Below, one piece after another: positions 1 through 9,670 of a stretch of 22,667 nt of DNA. The stretch comes from Paramacrobiotus richtersi (Eukaryota; Tardigrada; Eutardigrada; Parachela; Macrobiotidae). The notes under the pieces are model-generated. The model did not search any database, was not told where the DNA came from, and saw only the letters and a list, made by a program, of their open reading frames with translations. The stretch covers positions 1 to 22,667 of the forward strand of contig JAQGAU010000917.1 in NCBI GenBank assembly GCA_034698045.1, in the 5' to 3' direction. Position 1 is the stretch's first letter. The number at the start of each line of letters is the position of its first letter. The position numbers were made by a program, and so were the translations under genes.

Positions 1-296
1 AAATTAAGAACCAACATATCTGGCCAACGAATGCTTTTGTGCGTAAGTGGGTTTTTTAAACTCTCATTTGTTACCATTTGTTATATGTTGATTTTGCTTC
101 TCGTAATTTTCTGACACGCCCCAACGGATGATCCTGCATTTTTCTTTAAATCACAAATTAACTGGCTGTTTTTCTGTGGGATTTTTTTCTGTTATTGCAG
201 TATTTTTGGTTTCATTTATTGGAAGTTTGGGTGTTGGGCATGAAGTCATTCATCTACGAATGGCCCTGCAGGGCGAATGTACCAGAGGAATAAATT

Positions 297-311
297 TGTT
301 GTTGTTGTTGC
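297..311 (+). repeat. (TTG)n microsatellite
   Basis: Five TTG units in a row lie just upstream of the first receptor exon. It is a simple repeat, probably intronic, and I give it no function. Confidence 0.8.
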
Positions 312-348
312 CGTGGTGATCAAATCTAAACCTCTGTTACCATTTCAG

Positions 349-1689
349 GCAATCCCGCTGAACACTTCCACACTAGAATTACCGGCCACTACCGTACCAG
401 ACGCAACAGACATTTTTGATAAGCCTCAGATAACCGTGGTGCCGCAATCCGTTCTCTATGTGCCAGATGACAGCAATGCTACAAATGCGACCGACCTCGC
501 TCCAAAAAGCAATATTATGGCAACTTTCCAGTTTTCTAACGCAGAGCGTTGCTTCCACTTTTTGAAGCGACTCAGATTCAAAGGCCGGAACGAGCATTAC
601 GCACACCGTATGTACATCGTGTATGTGGCGTAGCGGTTTGTCGAAATCTGTTATCCATGCGCATCATATCGGTTCTCCGCTCCTAATACACATTTCCCCC
701 GCCTTTCTGTCCGTTACCGGTGCTATATCGTGTGCCAGAATGCCGCGAAAGCTTCTTGTGTGCAGTACTGATAATTTCGGTTGCTTTCAGCTCTAACGTG
801 TCCTTCGGATTTTGATGGCATATTATGCTGGCGTCCAGCTGATCCCAACGAAGAACTGCTACAAGCATGCCCCTCCGGACCAAGGGACTCCAAATGTCAG
901 TACTTTTCTTGGTTGTTTATAGCTGTAGTTAGCGTGGCGCCATCATATAGGTCCACGGTTACAATGCCCTTTCTTTCACATATGCATGAGAAGTAGCAAG
1001 ATAAAAAGATAACAAAAAAAGAAATAGAAAACTGCAAAATCACTTCACGTGCCACATGAAGAGCACCACGTGCACAACGCTGGCTCAAACGTTTGCACAC
1101 TCTGCAGCGTTAGACCTTTCCTCACCCTTATCTCGTTATGCTGTGCACTGCGCGAGAAGATGAGTTTTGCAAAACTGGCTTAGTTTCCAACAAAACCTAC
1201 ATATTTGTTAACTTTTCCGTAGCGGGGTATCGAAACTTAGTAAACGATCGCATCCGAAACACTTACTTAACAGATACAGTAAACTGGCATACTATGCTAT
1301 GCAGTTGGTTTGTGTACTCGCATACAGCTGACGTGATTTTGCTGGTAACCATATATCGAAAAATTATCGCAAATATGAATTCATTCGTGATTGTCTCTCC
1401 TTTGCAGTGTATGCGAAAAGGAAATGTCTGAACGGATTACGGTCCCGTTAACCCAACTTTAAAGATCCCTGACGTTACCACGACAGATTACAGGAAGTGT
1501 AGAACGCTGAAAATATTCGCAAACAAGTTTTACTTGCCTGAACCGCTTGTCGATGGAGAGAATCTTCGGTCCGATATGACAGAAAACCGCGAACTCTCGT
1601 CATCGACCACGACGACCTCCAGTGCGTTGGACGACACAACTACAGGCCAATTATCCCAGCAATTGCAGCTGTTTACTACCACATCTTCG
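349..1689 (+). pseudogene. Class B GPCR hormone-receptor ectodomain, copy 1
   Basis: This is the extracellular part of a secretin-family (class B) peptide-hormone receptor, which sits in the plasma membrane and binds the ligand. Exon 349-607 follows a TTTCAG acceptor and carries an N-glycosylation-rich stretch and an ERCFHFL motif. Intron 608-790 (GTATGT..TTTCAG) leads to exon 791-895, which encodes TCPSDFDGILCWRPADPN, the hallmark of the hormone-receptor domain (HRM). Phases are 1-1. After acceptor 1405-1407 the next exon gives AKRKCLNG in phase, then meets a stop. The remaining cysteine motif (TTTDYRKC) is in another frame, so one frameshift lies between about 1432 and 1455. A Ser/Thr-rich stalk follows and a GTAGGT donor stands at 1690. 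The signal-peptide exon would be left of the window. I found no convincing membrane exons. It could still be a working gene with an exon I misplaced. Confidence 0.6.
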
Positions 1690-3359
1690 GTAGGTGGCCC
1701 GGTTATCACAAGCATGTGAACAGCGACAGCCACTCAGTAGCAGAGTTGACACAATATTCGCGATACTACGGAATCATGGCAGTTTCGTGCACTTACATAT
1801 TATCGTACCAGTTAGTGGTCACTTCTTTCCATCCGAAGATACTGACAGCATTACTATTACTGGAATCCATCGTGGGTTGTTAAATTGTAAAGTACGATAT
1901 CGGGTGAAGTAACCACCCGGTATGCAGCTTAACAAAATTCACTGTTCTCGCTCACGGAACAATTCTTCTTAGCGCAAACGTTTGCGCTGTGTGCTACAGG
2001 GATACATAGAGATAGTGTACATACAGTAAATGTCACCATAATTTAAGTGCGGCATGGTCTCGCTTTCACCGCAGGTTTGTTGATGCACTGTTGTTTTAAG
2101 GTAAGTTACTATCCCGCTACATTGGATAAAGAAGGTACAGCTTGGGTCATAGCCATAAACATAGTATGCCTGGAAATTTAATTGTGCAATTTGTGCACAC
2201 AGTTTTTTTCCCAGTCGGTAATAGTCAATCTGACGCAAAGTATGATGATAATGATAATCACCGGACTTAGCAATCTGTTATGTTGTCTTCAGATGTTTTA
2301 GACGGAGAATTTTTCCTATTCAAATGGTACCGTTTCCGAAAATGGGCGTAGGGAAGCCGGTGCCGTACGTAGAGGGTTCTCTATGTAGCCTACTTGAGGC
2401 TCGCATGAGTCTCAGTGCCGGTGACCCCGTCCAGTCTCAGTCTTTCTGATTGGCCTTTGAAGCTGATGGCATGTTAAGATACAACAATGCGAACGGTCTA
2501 GAACAGAATGTGAGTAAAGAACACACCTGTGCCCTGGAGTGTGGGCGGTAAAATTAGAAGCTGGTGAGCAATGTGGCAGCTTGCCAGAGAGTAAATAATA
2601 AGAATAAACCAATAACGAATTACTGAAGGATTGTCAGTCGCAATACTAATGGTGATGATCAGAATGCCGTTCAGTTAGAACCGTGATCTTTCTGTTTGGT
2701 CCATGTGGCAGGTCAGTGGTACGGTGAAGTAGGTCTGAAATTTACCAGCTCTGATTATCAAACCAATCATTTTAGACCAGCAATTTAAACATATGCTATC
2801 ATGTTGATCAAATGTTATTTTGCAAAAAAATCGTAACTTAATTATCCAGCTGAGTTTCGAGATCAATGGCTTTGGACCTCCCGTATGTATCGTGGTCTAA
2901 ACTGCAGAACTGCAGACTGTTCGGAAACACACCTTTTGTGTTGCGGTAGCTGATAGGTGGTCAAGATTACGGTCACTTTCTGTTAGAACTGTACAAACAG
3001 CGTTCGCAGTGTGAAAGGGGTAACTCGTATTCTAGCGGAGACGCTGCTGTTACTTCTTACCACATCGCCAGTGACAATTGCCAGATTTCAACCCTGATTA
3101 GGACTTAACAGACTTCTCGAAAGCTCTTTGGACATCAACTCTGGCTTTTTCCACAACCTACATATACCGCAGTATTTATCGCACAAAGCAATCAGTCAGT
3201 GGGCCCTGCGAACCTGCTTCCTTCTTGCCAACGTGGCATTCTAATCGTAGCACCGGTATTTTTCCTTTTTACTTACTGCCGAAATTTGTGTTCTTGTTAT
3301 TGGTCTAATGGTAAAGAATTCTTCCACCTCGAACAAAACCGACCTTCAGAAGAAGAACC
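1690..3359. other. No recognised gene
   Basis: This 1.7-kb stretch has only short open frames with no domain I know. Two weak hints of receptor membrane exons near 1745-1900 and 2290-2350 conflict between frames and were not accepted. The last 150 bases should hold the promoter and 5' UTR of receptor copy 2. No clear core promoter is visible. Confidence 0.5.
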
Positions 3360-4773
3360 ATGCTGCTCTCGTTGTTACAGCTTATTCTTGTGGCCGGATA
3401 CGGACTAGCGGAAACAGGGTTGCAAAGACCACAGTCAGATTCGGTACATTACGCTGCTTCCTTGATACTTAAGTGCCTTTTTCGCAGGTTTCTAAGTGCC
3501 TGCCAAACTGAATGTACACCGGTAATTCTTGCTTGTTTGAAAACGATCGAGGGTGTTACCTGATTCATGCCGTGGAGAGTTTATAGAATACCGGGATTTT
3601 CGCTGCTTGGGACATTCACGCGGCACGCTCTGGTGTTTGCCTACGTGGCGTTGTCAATGTGGTGATAGTGAATAGTGATGTTTATCTGTGTAACCTGCAT
3701 GGCAAAATAGTCAGTAGATAAGATTTAGGTACAGGGAACATGTCCTAGTGGAACAGTTACAGTAGGCGACTATAGACGGTAGTATAGGTGTTTCGTGAGC
3801 GAGAACAGTAGAATGCTAAGTAGGAATATAATAGAAAAGTAGGTAAGCCACTAAGGTTCTGCAGAGAAATAACAAAAGTCCATATTGTTCATTATAATTA
3901 GTATCTGAACGGGAATGGCATGTCGGAATTTTCGGCACTACAAAAGACTCCTCTTGCCTAATGTCGAAAGGCAAACCAGGGGTTAACGTTACCAGCGCAA
4001 AAGAGCCATAGTCTGAAAAACCGCCCAATGTACTGTAGACTTTGTCGAGCATCGGTGTGCGACCAGGTAGATTTGATTGCAAGACATGGGCGTTGACAAT
4101 GCTGATTCTTTCCGCATTGGAAGTTTCTACAACATGCAATACGAATAAATACACAGAAACTAAATCGCTGTTACTTCTTTTCCTGGTCATTTGCGGTACG
4201 TCACCTGTGCAGATGAAATCTTCAACTCAATATTGTTGCAGTTTCAAGATCCACTGGAGAGTTTCACAGCGTGATTGCCAGCCACTACCGCACCGAACGC
4301 AACAGACCTTCTTGATGAGCTGCTGGTAACTGCGATGCCGCAACCCGACGTCTATGGGCTAGATGACAGCGATTATCCACATCTGGCTGACCTGGCTACT
4401 AAAACCAGCCTTATGACATCTGCAATGTTCTCTAGCGAAGAGCGGTGCTTCGCATTTCTGGCGCGAACCAAGAGCAGAGGCCGGAGTGAGCATTACGACC
4501 ACCGTATGTATAATGTTCAAAATATTCAGTACGTTAGTCTTGCGTAGAACTTCGGGCTTCCATTCCCAGTGAACAAGCTTACCGTATTTCTGTCTGTCAC
4601 CGGTGCTATGTCGTACATCAGAACGACGTGAAAGTGTCGCAAGCAATGACCATTTCGGCTGCTTTCAGCTTTAACCTGTCGTCCGTCTTTTGACGGCATA
4701 TTGTGCTGGCGTTCGGCTGACCCTAACGAAGTGCTGCTACAAGTGTGCCCCTACGGACCAGGGAACTTAAGCG
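3360..4773 (+). pseudogene. Class B GPCR hormone-receptor ectodomain, copy 2
   Basis: A tandem paralogue of the receptor at 349-1689. A candidate first exon (3360-3443) starts MLLSLLQLILVAGYGLA, a typical signal peptide, and ends before GTACAT in phase 0. Exon 4242-4503 follows a TTGCAG acceptor and aligns without gaps to copy 1, including the LPATT and ATD motifs, an ERCF motif and SRGRSEHYDH. It contains an in-frame TGA at 4272-4274 where copy 1 has a Glu codon. Intron 4504-4668 has the same phase and the same GTATGTA donor. Exon 4669-4773 is 105 nt, like copy 1, and encodes FDGILCWRSADPN followed by a conserved CP. Homology also covers the next intron, to about 5000, then fades. I find no third HRM exon and no membrane part. 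Nonsense codon plus missing 3' exons suggest a pseudogene. The link from the signal exon to the rest is inferred from phase and distance. Confidence 0.55.
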
Positions 4774-5820
4774 GTCAGTACTTATCTTTATTGTTCACAG
4801 CTATGGTGTGAACCTGTAAGGCCCCATATGGCTCGAATCGAGCCGCTTGACGGTTACAGTGGCGCTCTTTCGTATACCTATGCACTCCATATAGAGGCGT
4901 CTACAGGGAACAATCAGTAAAATTACTTCACGTGCGACACAAAGGGCGCCTGTCCACACGCGTAGATCTTTGTGCTATGCATTGCGGAAAAAGGTGAGAT
5001 CTGTCAAACGGGTTTAAAATCCGCAAAAAGAACACCACTGCCGTAAAATAAAACAAAGTACGTTCGGTTCTGAACGTCTGAAGCGGACCGAGGTACGGCA
5101 CTTCGGCTCAGCACGATAAAGATCCGATTAACCAAGCCCTTTGTAAACGTCGTTCCGTAGGCGTACACGATGGACCATACCGTGAAGTCGTTGCCGCATC
5201 GACGTTGTGATCCACACAATCTAACCTGTAGCCTTTGTACCTTTAGACCAACCACTGCTCCATAGTATAACGACACAGACTAGCATTTTTTTCATTTTTT
5301 GCCAGGTTTTTTTAGAATGTTTTGTTGTCGGTCAGGCAGTTGTTATGCTTTCCGATTTAACATAATGTTACGTACTGTAGTGTGCGGGCTCCCAATGCGA
5401 TAGGAGACAGCGTAGAGAGACAGCTTTGTGGGCATGTAGATATTTGGTGCAAAGATATGATGCACCGCTGACCTAACGGCTGTCTGTTTCCGCTGAGATA
5501 CAGTTGGCCGCGGGTTGGATTTCGGTTTCTGAAATATATGCTTTCATATGTATTTTCCGGTAGATCGCCAGTACTTCTATGCCGACAGATGTCACAGGGT
5601 TATATTTTTGTTTACTTTCCGAAGTACTCGATCACTTATTAACTTTTCTATACAACTTCTGTATCGAAACTACACCTACAGTACGTGAGCAGAATCATGC
5701 GATTACATACACGGTGGCTTCCGACATACGTACCTATAGTACAGAGGGCAGGCACACGTCGAGGAAAACTTTTCCAGTGCATTATGACATATCTATTCCT
5801 AAGCGATTGCCAACAGTTTC
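4774..5820. other. Receptor copy 2 downstream flank, no gene
   Basis: The first 200 bases resemble the intron of receptor copy 1 (about 896-1200). Beyond that I see no recognisable exon, RNA or repeat until the decamer array begins. Confidence 0.5.
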
Positions 5821-5824
5821 GCAG

Positions 5825-6160
5825 CTTTACATGCCTTTCCCAAGCTTTACCCGCCTCTACCGGGCTTCACATATCTTTACCAAGCTTTACCCGCCTCTAC
5901 CAGGCTTTACATACCTTTACTTACCTCTACCGGGCTTTACCTATCTTTACCAAGCTTTACCCGCCTCTACCAGGCTTTACATACCTTTACTTACCTCTAC
6001 CGGCCTTCACCTATCTTTACCAAGCTTTACCCGCCTCTACCGGGCTTTACATACCTTTACTTACCTTTACCGGCCTTTACCTATCTTTACCAAGCTTTAC
6101 CCGCCTCTACCGGGCTGTACGTACCTTTACTTACCTTTACCGGCCTTTACCTATCTTTAC
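5825..6160 (+). repeat. Left decamer array, 70-bp higher-order unit
   Basis: The monomer is NNNNCTTTAC (sometimes CTCTAC or CTTCAC), with exact 10-bp periodicity. The variable four bases follow a fixed order (caag, ccgc, cagg/cggg, atac, ttac, cggg/cggc, ctat), giving a 70-bp higher-order repeat whose copies start at 5881, 5951, 6021 and 6091. A shortened copy starts at 5831. The array decays into imperfect units up to about 6250. Because 30 bp equals three monomers and the monomers lack stops, all three + frames stay open across it. This is not evidence of coding. Confidence 0.9.
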
Positions 6161-6569
6161 CTTTACCTTTATTGCCCTTATGTATCTTTACTGAATTTTA
6201 CCAATATTTATCGACCTTTAACAGCCTTCGCCCGTCTATACGGGTCTCTACAGACGTATCCCAGAGAAGTCCTGTGGACCAGGCGTCTGTGCAGATCTCT
6301 AACATCAGACATGTAAGACAGGCTTCGAAACAGTTGAGCTGCACTTCGAACCGTCTGGTCTATTTGTAGCTACTGGAAACATGCAAACTTTCAATCGTTT
6401 TCTTCGGCAATTTCCTGGACGTTTGACGTATCAGATGGTAAGAATTATATTCTGAATGTTTCGGATTCGAAAAACGAATAAACCTTCCAGACTATAACCG
6501 GAGACAAGCAGCGGAAGCGTTTGTTCGATACCACGTTGAACAACAAGTGCGCGAACGAGGCTCCTCCAC

Positions 6570-7682
6570 GCTTTCTTTGAAGAACAGAACCTGGATGTCT
6601 TGTTGCCAATGCTAAACGAATGGAACAGTCAAACGCTGTTTCCGCACGTTCGCAGTCAAGATTGTTTAGCGAAAGGTTGCGAATTCCTTACAGCTTTCGC
6701 CGGCAACTGCAAAATTACACATCTCACATGCTCATTTAAAATACAGGTGACATTAGCGGCTTGGTTTCGCCGTTCACACGCATATGCTGTAAACTATCTT
6801 AGGTCAAAAATCCGGATTTTGGAAACCTAAACTTTCAATCTGATTGTCCCAAGGAACCTTTTCCTGGCAAGCTGTTTTGCAGCGCTCATTTAGAAACAGC
6901 CAAGCTGTACAATCTTCCGTTAACGCGCAAGGAATTGAAAAAACGCTGCGCCGAGAACCTGTCAAAATGCCCACCGCAACAACTCATGGAAACATCCATC
7001 CCGGAAGTCAGCTCGTGCAACAAAAACCGTGGTCTGCGAAAGTACAAAATTTCCTGATCCAGGGGCTGGCTGTTTGCCGTGTCGTCTGCTGGGATTATTC
7101 GAATGATTCGACCGCTTTACGGGTAAGTATCTGCAACACTTGCTTGTTAAAGCAATGACGTTCTGTTAGTAGGAATTTTGCAGATCCGAATCATCCTCGC
7201 AAGTGTTTTACGCAATGTGCCAGTACCTACTTCTGGAAATAGGCAATGACGAAGCCTGGACAATCGAGAAGAGAAAAAAGTTTGCTGTTGCGTACGACGA
7301 CATTTGTCATGTTGTTGGACTGCTCCAAGCAAGAGCGGACCTGCCATTTGAAGGTTCTGGACCAAATTTGTGGCGTGATGTTATAAAAGTACTTGACCGA
7401 TTCCACCTGGGAAACCATAAAAAGGAGTGTCAGAAGCGTTACAGTCCATCCCAGTTGGATGAAGCCCACGGCAACGCGTGCTCTTTTAATACCGAAACAT
7501 GCGAACAAGTGTTTTCTAAGTTTAGACATTACAGTGCCAGCGCATTCATGATGGGAAAGGAGCGCCAGCACTTTCTGTTAAGCTGTGCAGCGAAAATGCA
7601 TAATGCTATTGCAGAAAAATCTCTTAAACGTGGCCAGTGTCCTCTTCACTTCAATGGCAGAAGAAGGTACAATAGCATTTGA
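6570..7682 (+). pseudogene. KDZ-like transposase with cysteine-cluster region
   Basis: Three exons are supported. The first runs to 6746, with its frame open from about 6540 and no clear start, and has GC-x(8)-GNCK with a following cysteine, like the DGN motif of metazoan KDZ-associated proteins. Intron 6747-6802 (GTGACA..TTAG) is phase 0. Exon 6803-7122 has CPKEPFPGKLFCSAH, a Cys-rich site of the same family, then GIIRMIRPLYG. Intron 7123-7183 (GTAAGT..TTGCAG) is phase 2 and rebuilds GSESSSQVFYAMCQY. Exon 7184-7682 holds YDDICHVVG, DRFHLGNHKKEC, NTETCEQVFSKFR and a final KMHN, matching the catalytic-region pattern of metazoan KDZ proteins as I recall it. One in-frame TGA lies at 7055-7057, so this copy is probably dead or has a sequencing error. 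The N-terminal exons are not resolved. The family call rests on motifs only. Confidence 0.6.
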
Positions 7683-7999
7683 GTAACGAAAATGACGGGA
7701 GTTACTGATAGGACTCTTATGTTCGTCGTTGTTGTTTTATGTGAACAATATGACATTCCGGAAAACCTTACCTGTTGTTTACAGAACCTTGCAGAACATT
7801 TTCGCTGGAAGCATACGCATAAAGGCTCAACAATGATTCAGGAAACAATTCACATGCCAGACAAAATAGTACAAGGCCAGCTAAACATTTGCAACTTTGT
7901 AAGGCAGCGTTATGACTGCCGTTCAAACCGATAACAGCCACTGGAGTGTAAATCATAACAACAGTGGCAAACGGGCAACAGCAGCAAATAACAACAGTG
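7683..7999. other. Transposon 3' flank before right array
   Basis: No coding frame is recognised. Just before the array the text AACAACAGTGG.AAA occurs twice (about 7958 and 7990), the second copy running straight into the first GTAAAG unit. It may be the seed from which the array grew. Confidence 0.45.
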
Positions 8000-8576
8000 G
8001 TAAAGGGTGGGTAAAGGCCGGTACAGGTGGAGAAAGAGGGGTAAAGGTATGTAAAGGTAGGTAAAGGCGGGAAAAGCGGGGTAAAGGTCGGTAAAGGTAG
8101 GTAAAGGCGGGTAAAGAGGGGTAAAGGTATGTAAAGGTAGGTAAAGGCGGGAAAAGCGGGGTAAAGGTCGGTAACCGTAGGTAAAGGCGGGTAAAGAGGG
8201 GTAAAGGTATGTAAAGGCGGGTAAAGAGGGGTAAAGGTCGTTAAAGGCGGGTAAAGAGGGGCAAAGGTCGGTAAAGGTAGGTAATGGCAGGTGAAGAGGG
8301 GTAAAGGTATGTAAAGGTAGGTAAAGGCGGGTAAAGAGGGGTAAAGGTATGTAAAGGTAGGTAAAGGCGGGTAAAGAGGGGTAAAGGTATGTAATGGTAG
8401 GTAAAGGCGGGTAAAGGCGGGTATAGGTCTGTAAAGGTAGGTAAAGGCGGGTAAAGGTCTGTAAAGGTAGGTAAAGGCGGGTAAAGAGGGATAAAGGTTT
8501 GTAAGGGTAAGTAAAGGCGGGTAAAGGTCTGTAAAGGTCGGTAAAGGTAGGTAAAGGCGGGTAAAGGTGGGTAAAT
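8000..8576 (+). repeat. Right decamer array, 80-bp and 40-bp higher-order units
   Basis: The monomer is GTAAAGNNNN, the reverse complement of the left array's monomer. Perfect periodicity of 10 runs for about 58 units. Two near-identical 80-bp units lie at 8041-8120 and 8121-8200, and two 40-bp units at 8301-8340 and 8341-8380 (order gtat, gtag, gcgg, aggg). Some unit variants, such as GTAAAGGTAT, are shared with the reverse complement of the left array. The long open frame on the minus strand here is an effect of the repeat. Confidence 0.9.
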
Positions 8577-8651
8577 GCTAGCAGAAGTTAACAATGGTCA
8601 CTGAACGAACTAACCAGACCGGTTCAGTCTTTACCGTCTCGGTGCTTGCGC

Positions 8652-8692
8652 ACGTTTACCGGCCTTTACCAAGCTTTACTACACTTTACCAG
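8652..8692 (+). repeat. Short CTTTACC remnant
   Basis: Four loose units of the same monomer family (GTTTACC, CTTTACC, CTTTACT, CTTTACC) lie outside the right array in the left array's orientation. They sit exactly where homology to the F-box gene ends, which suggests they belong to the same rearrangement. Confidence 0.55.
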
Positions 8693-8704
8693 CGTTTTAT
8701 TTAG

Positions 8705-9566
8705 TTTTCCCCGAAGTGTGCCTGCTATGGTTCTGCATTAGAAACAACTTCAAGCGATGGCAAACGCCGCCAAAATCGCGTTGGATTCCTTGTATTAAAA
8801 CGGTGGTAACTTTCGGGCTTCAGACTTTGCTCAGACGACCGTTAATACACCAACGGTCCCAGTACCGCAGATAAACGGTGTCGAAGGTGGCAGTCGACAC
8901 GACTCCATCCCACGCCTTACAGACGCATCGCATCTTCAAGCACGTGGCTGTCTCAAGGCAGCTAAACACCTGTCTCAGCAGATCCACGGGCAGGTATCGA
9001 ATTCTCGTTTCCCACAGTAGGCCACGCAGCCCCTCATCTTCCACAAAAGACCCGTATTCCACGTGACTTGACATGTTCGCTTCTGCTGCACGACAGGGAG
9101 AACGGATTTGCTCCCAGAAGACCATCGCTGTCACCGTGGCGCCGTTGCCAACCGAAACCCTGACAAATCCGACTGGAAACGGATAAGAATCGAACCAATC
9201 GGACTGCATCGGATGAATACCAGCTGCAGGAAACCATTTCCACGGCTCATTTGGTTTCAGCTGGAGCAGCATTCCTACGGGTTCGTTCATTTCCGGGTTT
9301 ATCTGGCGCCCGTCGAAAGGACACGAGTGTACCATGCTAAACGGCACAAAGGTGATCGGATTGCCATTGCAAAAATGAACGAATAGGCCGTCATTTCTTT
9401 TGATCACTGTCCGAGCATGATGCAGAAGTCCATCATTTCCAAGAATGGCAACCGCGCTCCCACTGTAGACGGAAGATTGGACAGAACGAAATGGCATTCC
9501 CGAGTGCTTGACACTGATGACCTCTCGACGATTACTGACAGTGACATCCACGGTCGTAGATCTGGC
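8705..9566 (-). pseudogene. Agenet/F-box type-A module, block 1 (truncated)
   Basis: A paralogue of the F-box protein at 14256-15425; a functional copy would recruit substrates to an SCF (SKP1-CUL1) ubiquitin ligase. The exon starts after a good acceptor (pyrimidine run, CGTAG, 9567-9571) in phase 0, with no in-frame ATG before it. KHSGMPFRS is shared with the block-2 copy. An Agenet/Tudor-like region follows (DGLLHHARTV, then EPWKWFPA), then an F-box (LPVDLLRQVFSCLE to VCKAWDGVV). The frame stops at TGA 8820-8822, but homology to the paralogue continues in the same frame through SPKVTTVLIQG to about 8705, where the paralogue has Trp at the stop. So a nonsense change came first or later, and the last 120 or so residues are gone, replaced by transposon-array sequence. 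An AATAAA (minus) lies at 8696-8701. A short functional protein ending after the F-box cannot be excluded. Confidence 0.65.
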
Positions 9567-9670
9567 CTACGTGAAGCAACAAAAGCAAGATTAAAGCAGA
9601 CGCAGCTGGGTACACAATCGAAAGCAATGTCCGGTTACGCGGATCGATAATCGAATCCAGGTAGCATACT

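Larger units (their letters stand above)
5821..8586 (+). mobile_element. KDZ-type DNA transposon remnant with inverted decamer arrays
   Basis: A transposase-like split gene (about 6570-7682) is bracketed by two minisatellite arrays built from the same 10-bp monomer family in opposite orientations: CTTTAC-type at 5825-6160 and GTAAAG-type at 8000-8576. Inverted arrays around a transposase suggest they are part of the element's ends, but no clean target-site duplication or classical terminal inverted repeat was found. The boundary is therefore inferred. The alternative is that an unrelated minisatellite array was split or inverted by an insertion. Confidence 0.5.

Noticed and set aside
1745-1912. 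Possible receptor membrane exon (one frame reads AILRNHGSFVHLHIIV, like intracellular loop 1/TM2 of class B GPCRs)
   Set aside because: A second frame over the same bases gives a different hydrophobic text, TM1 is missing, and no supported splice phase links it to the ectodomain exons.
2290-2350. Possible receptor C-tail (DGEFFLFKWYRFRKW resembling the NGEV..W motif)
   Set aside because: Only about 15 residues of loose similarity, no room for helices 3-7 before it, and no paired splice site checked out.
5579-6316. Long + strand frame (245 codons) rich in repeated FTRLY/LPSFT text
   Set aside because: It is the left decamer array read in frame. A 30-bp triple monomer with no stops keeps all frames open, and an overlapping second frame is equally long. 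No start context or domain.
6480-6620. Alternative frame of the KDZ 5' region reading YNRRQAAEAFVRYHVEQQ then a Trp-Cys-Cys motif
   Set aside because: Its frame disagrees with the downstream exon that carries the family motifs, and no splice site joins them. The true 5' exons stay unresolved.
5821-8576. Telomere-like or CRISPR-like array
   Set aside because: The units are 10-bp minisatellite monomers without unique spacers, are internal, and do not match known telomere repeats.
8241-8594. Minus-strand frame of 117 codons over the right array
   Set aside because: Same repeat artefact on the other array.
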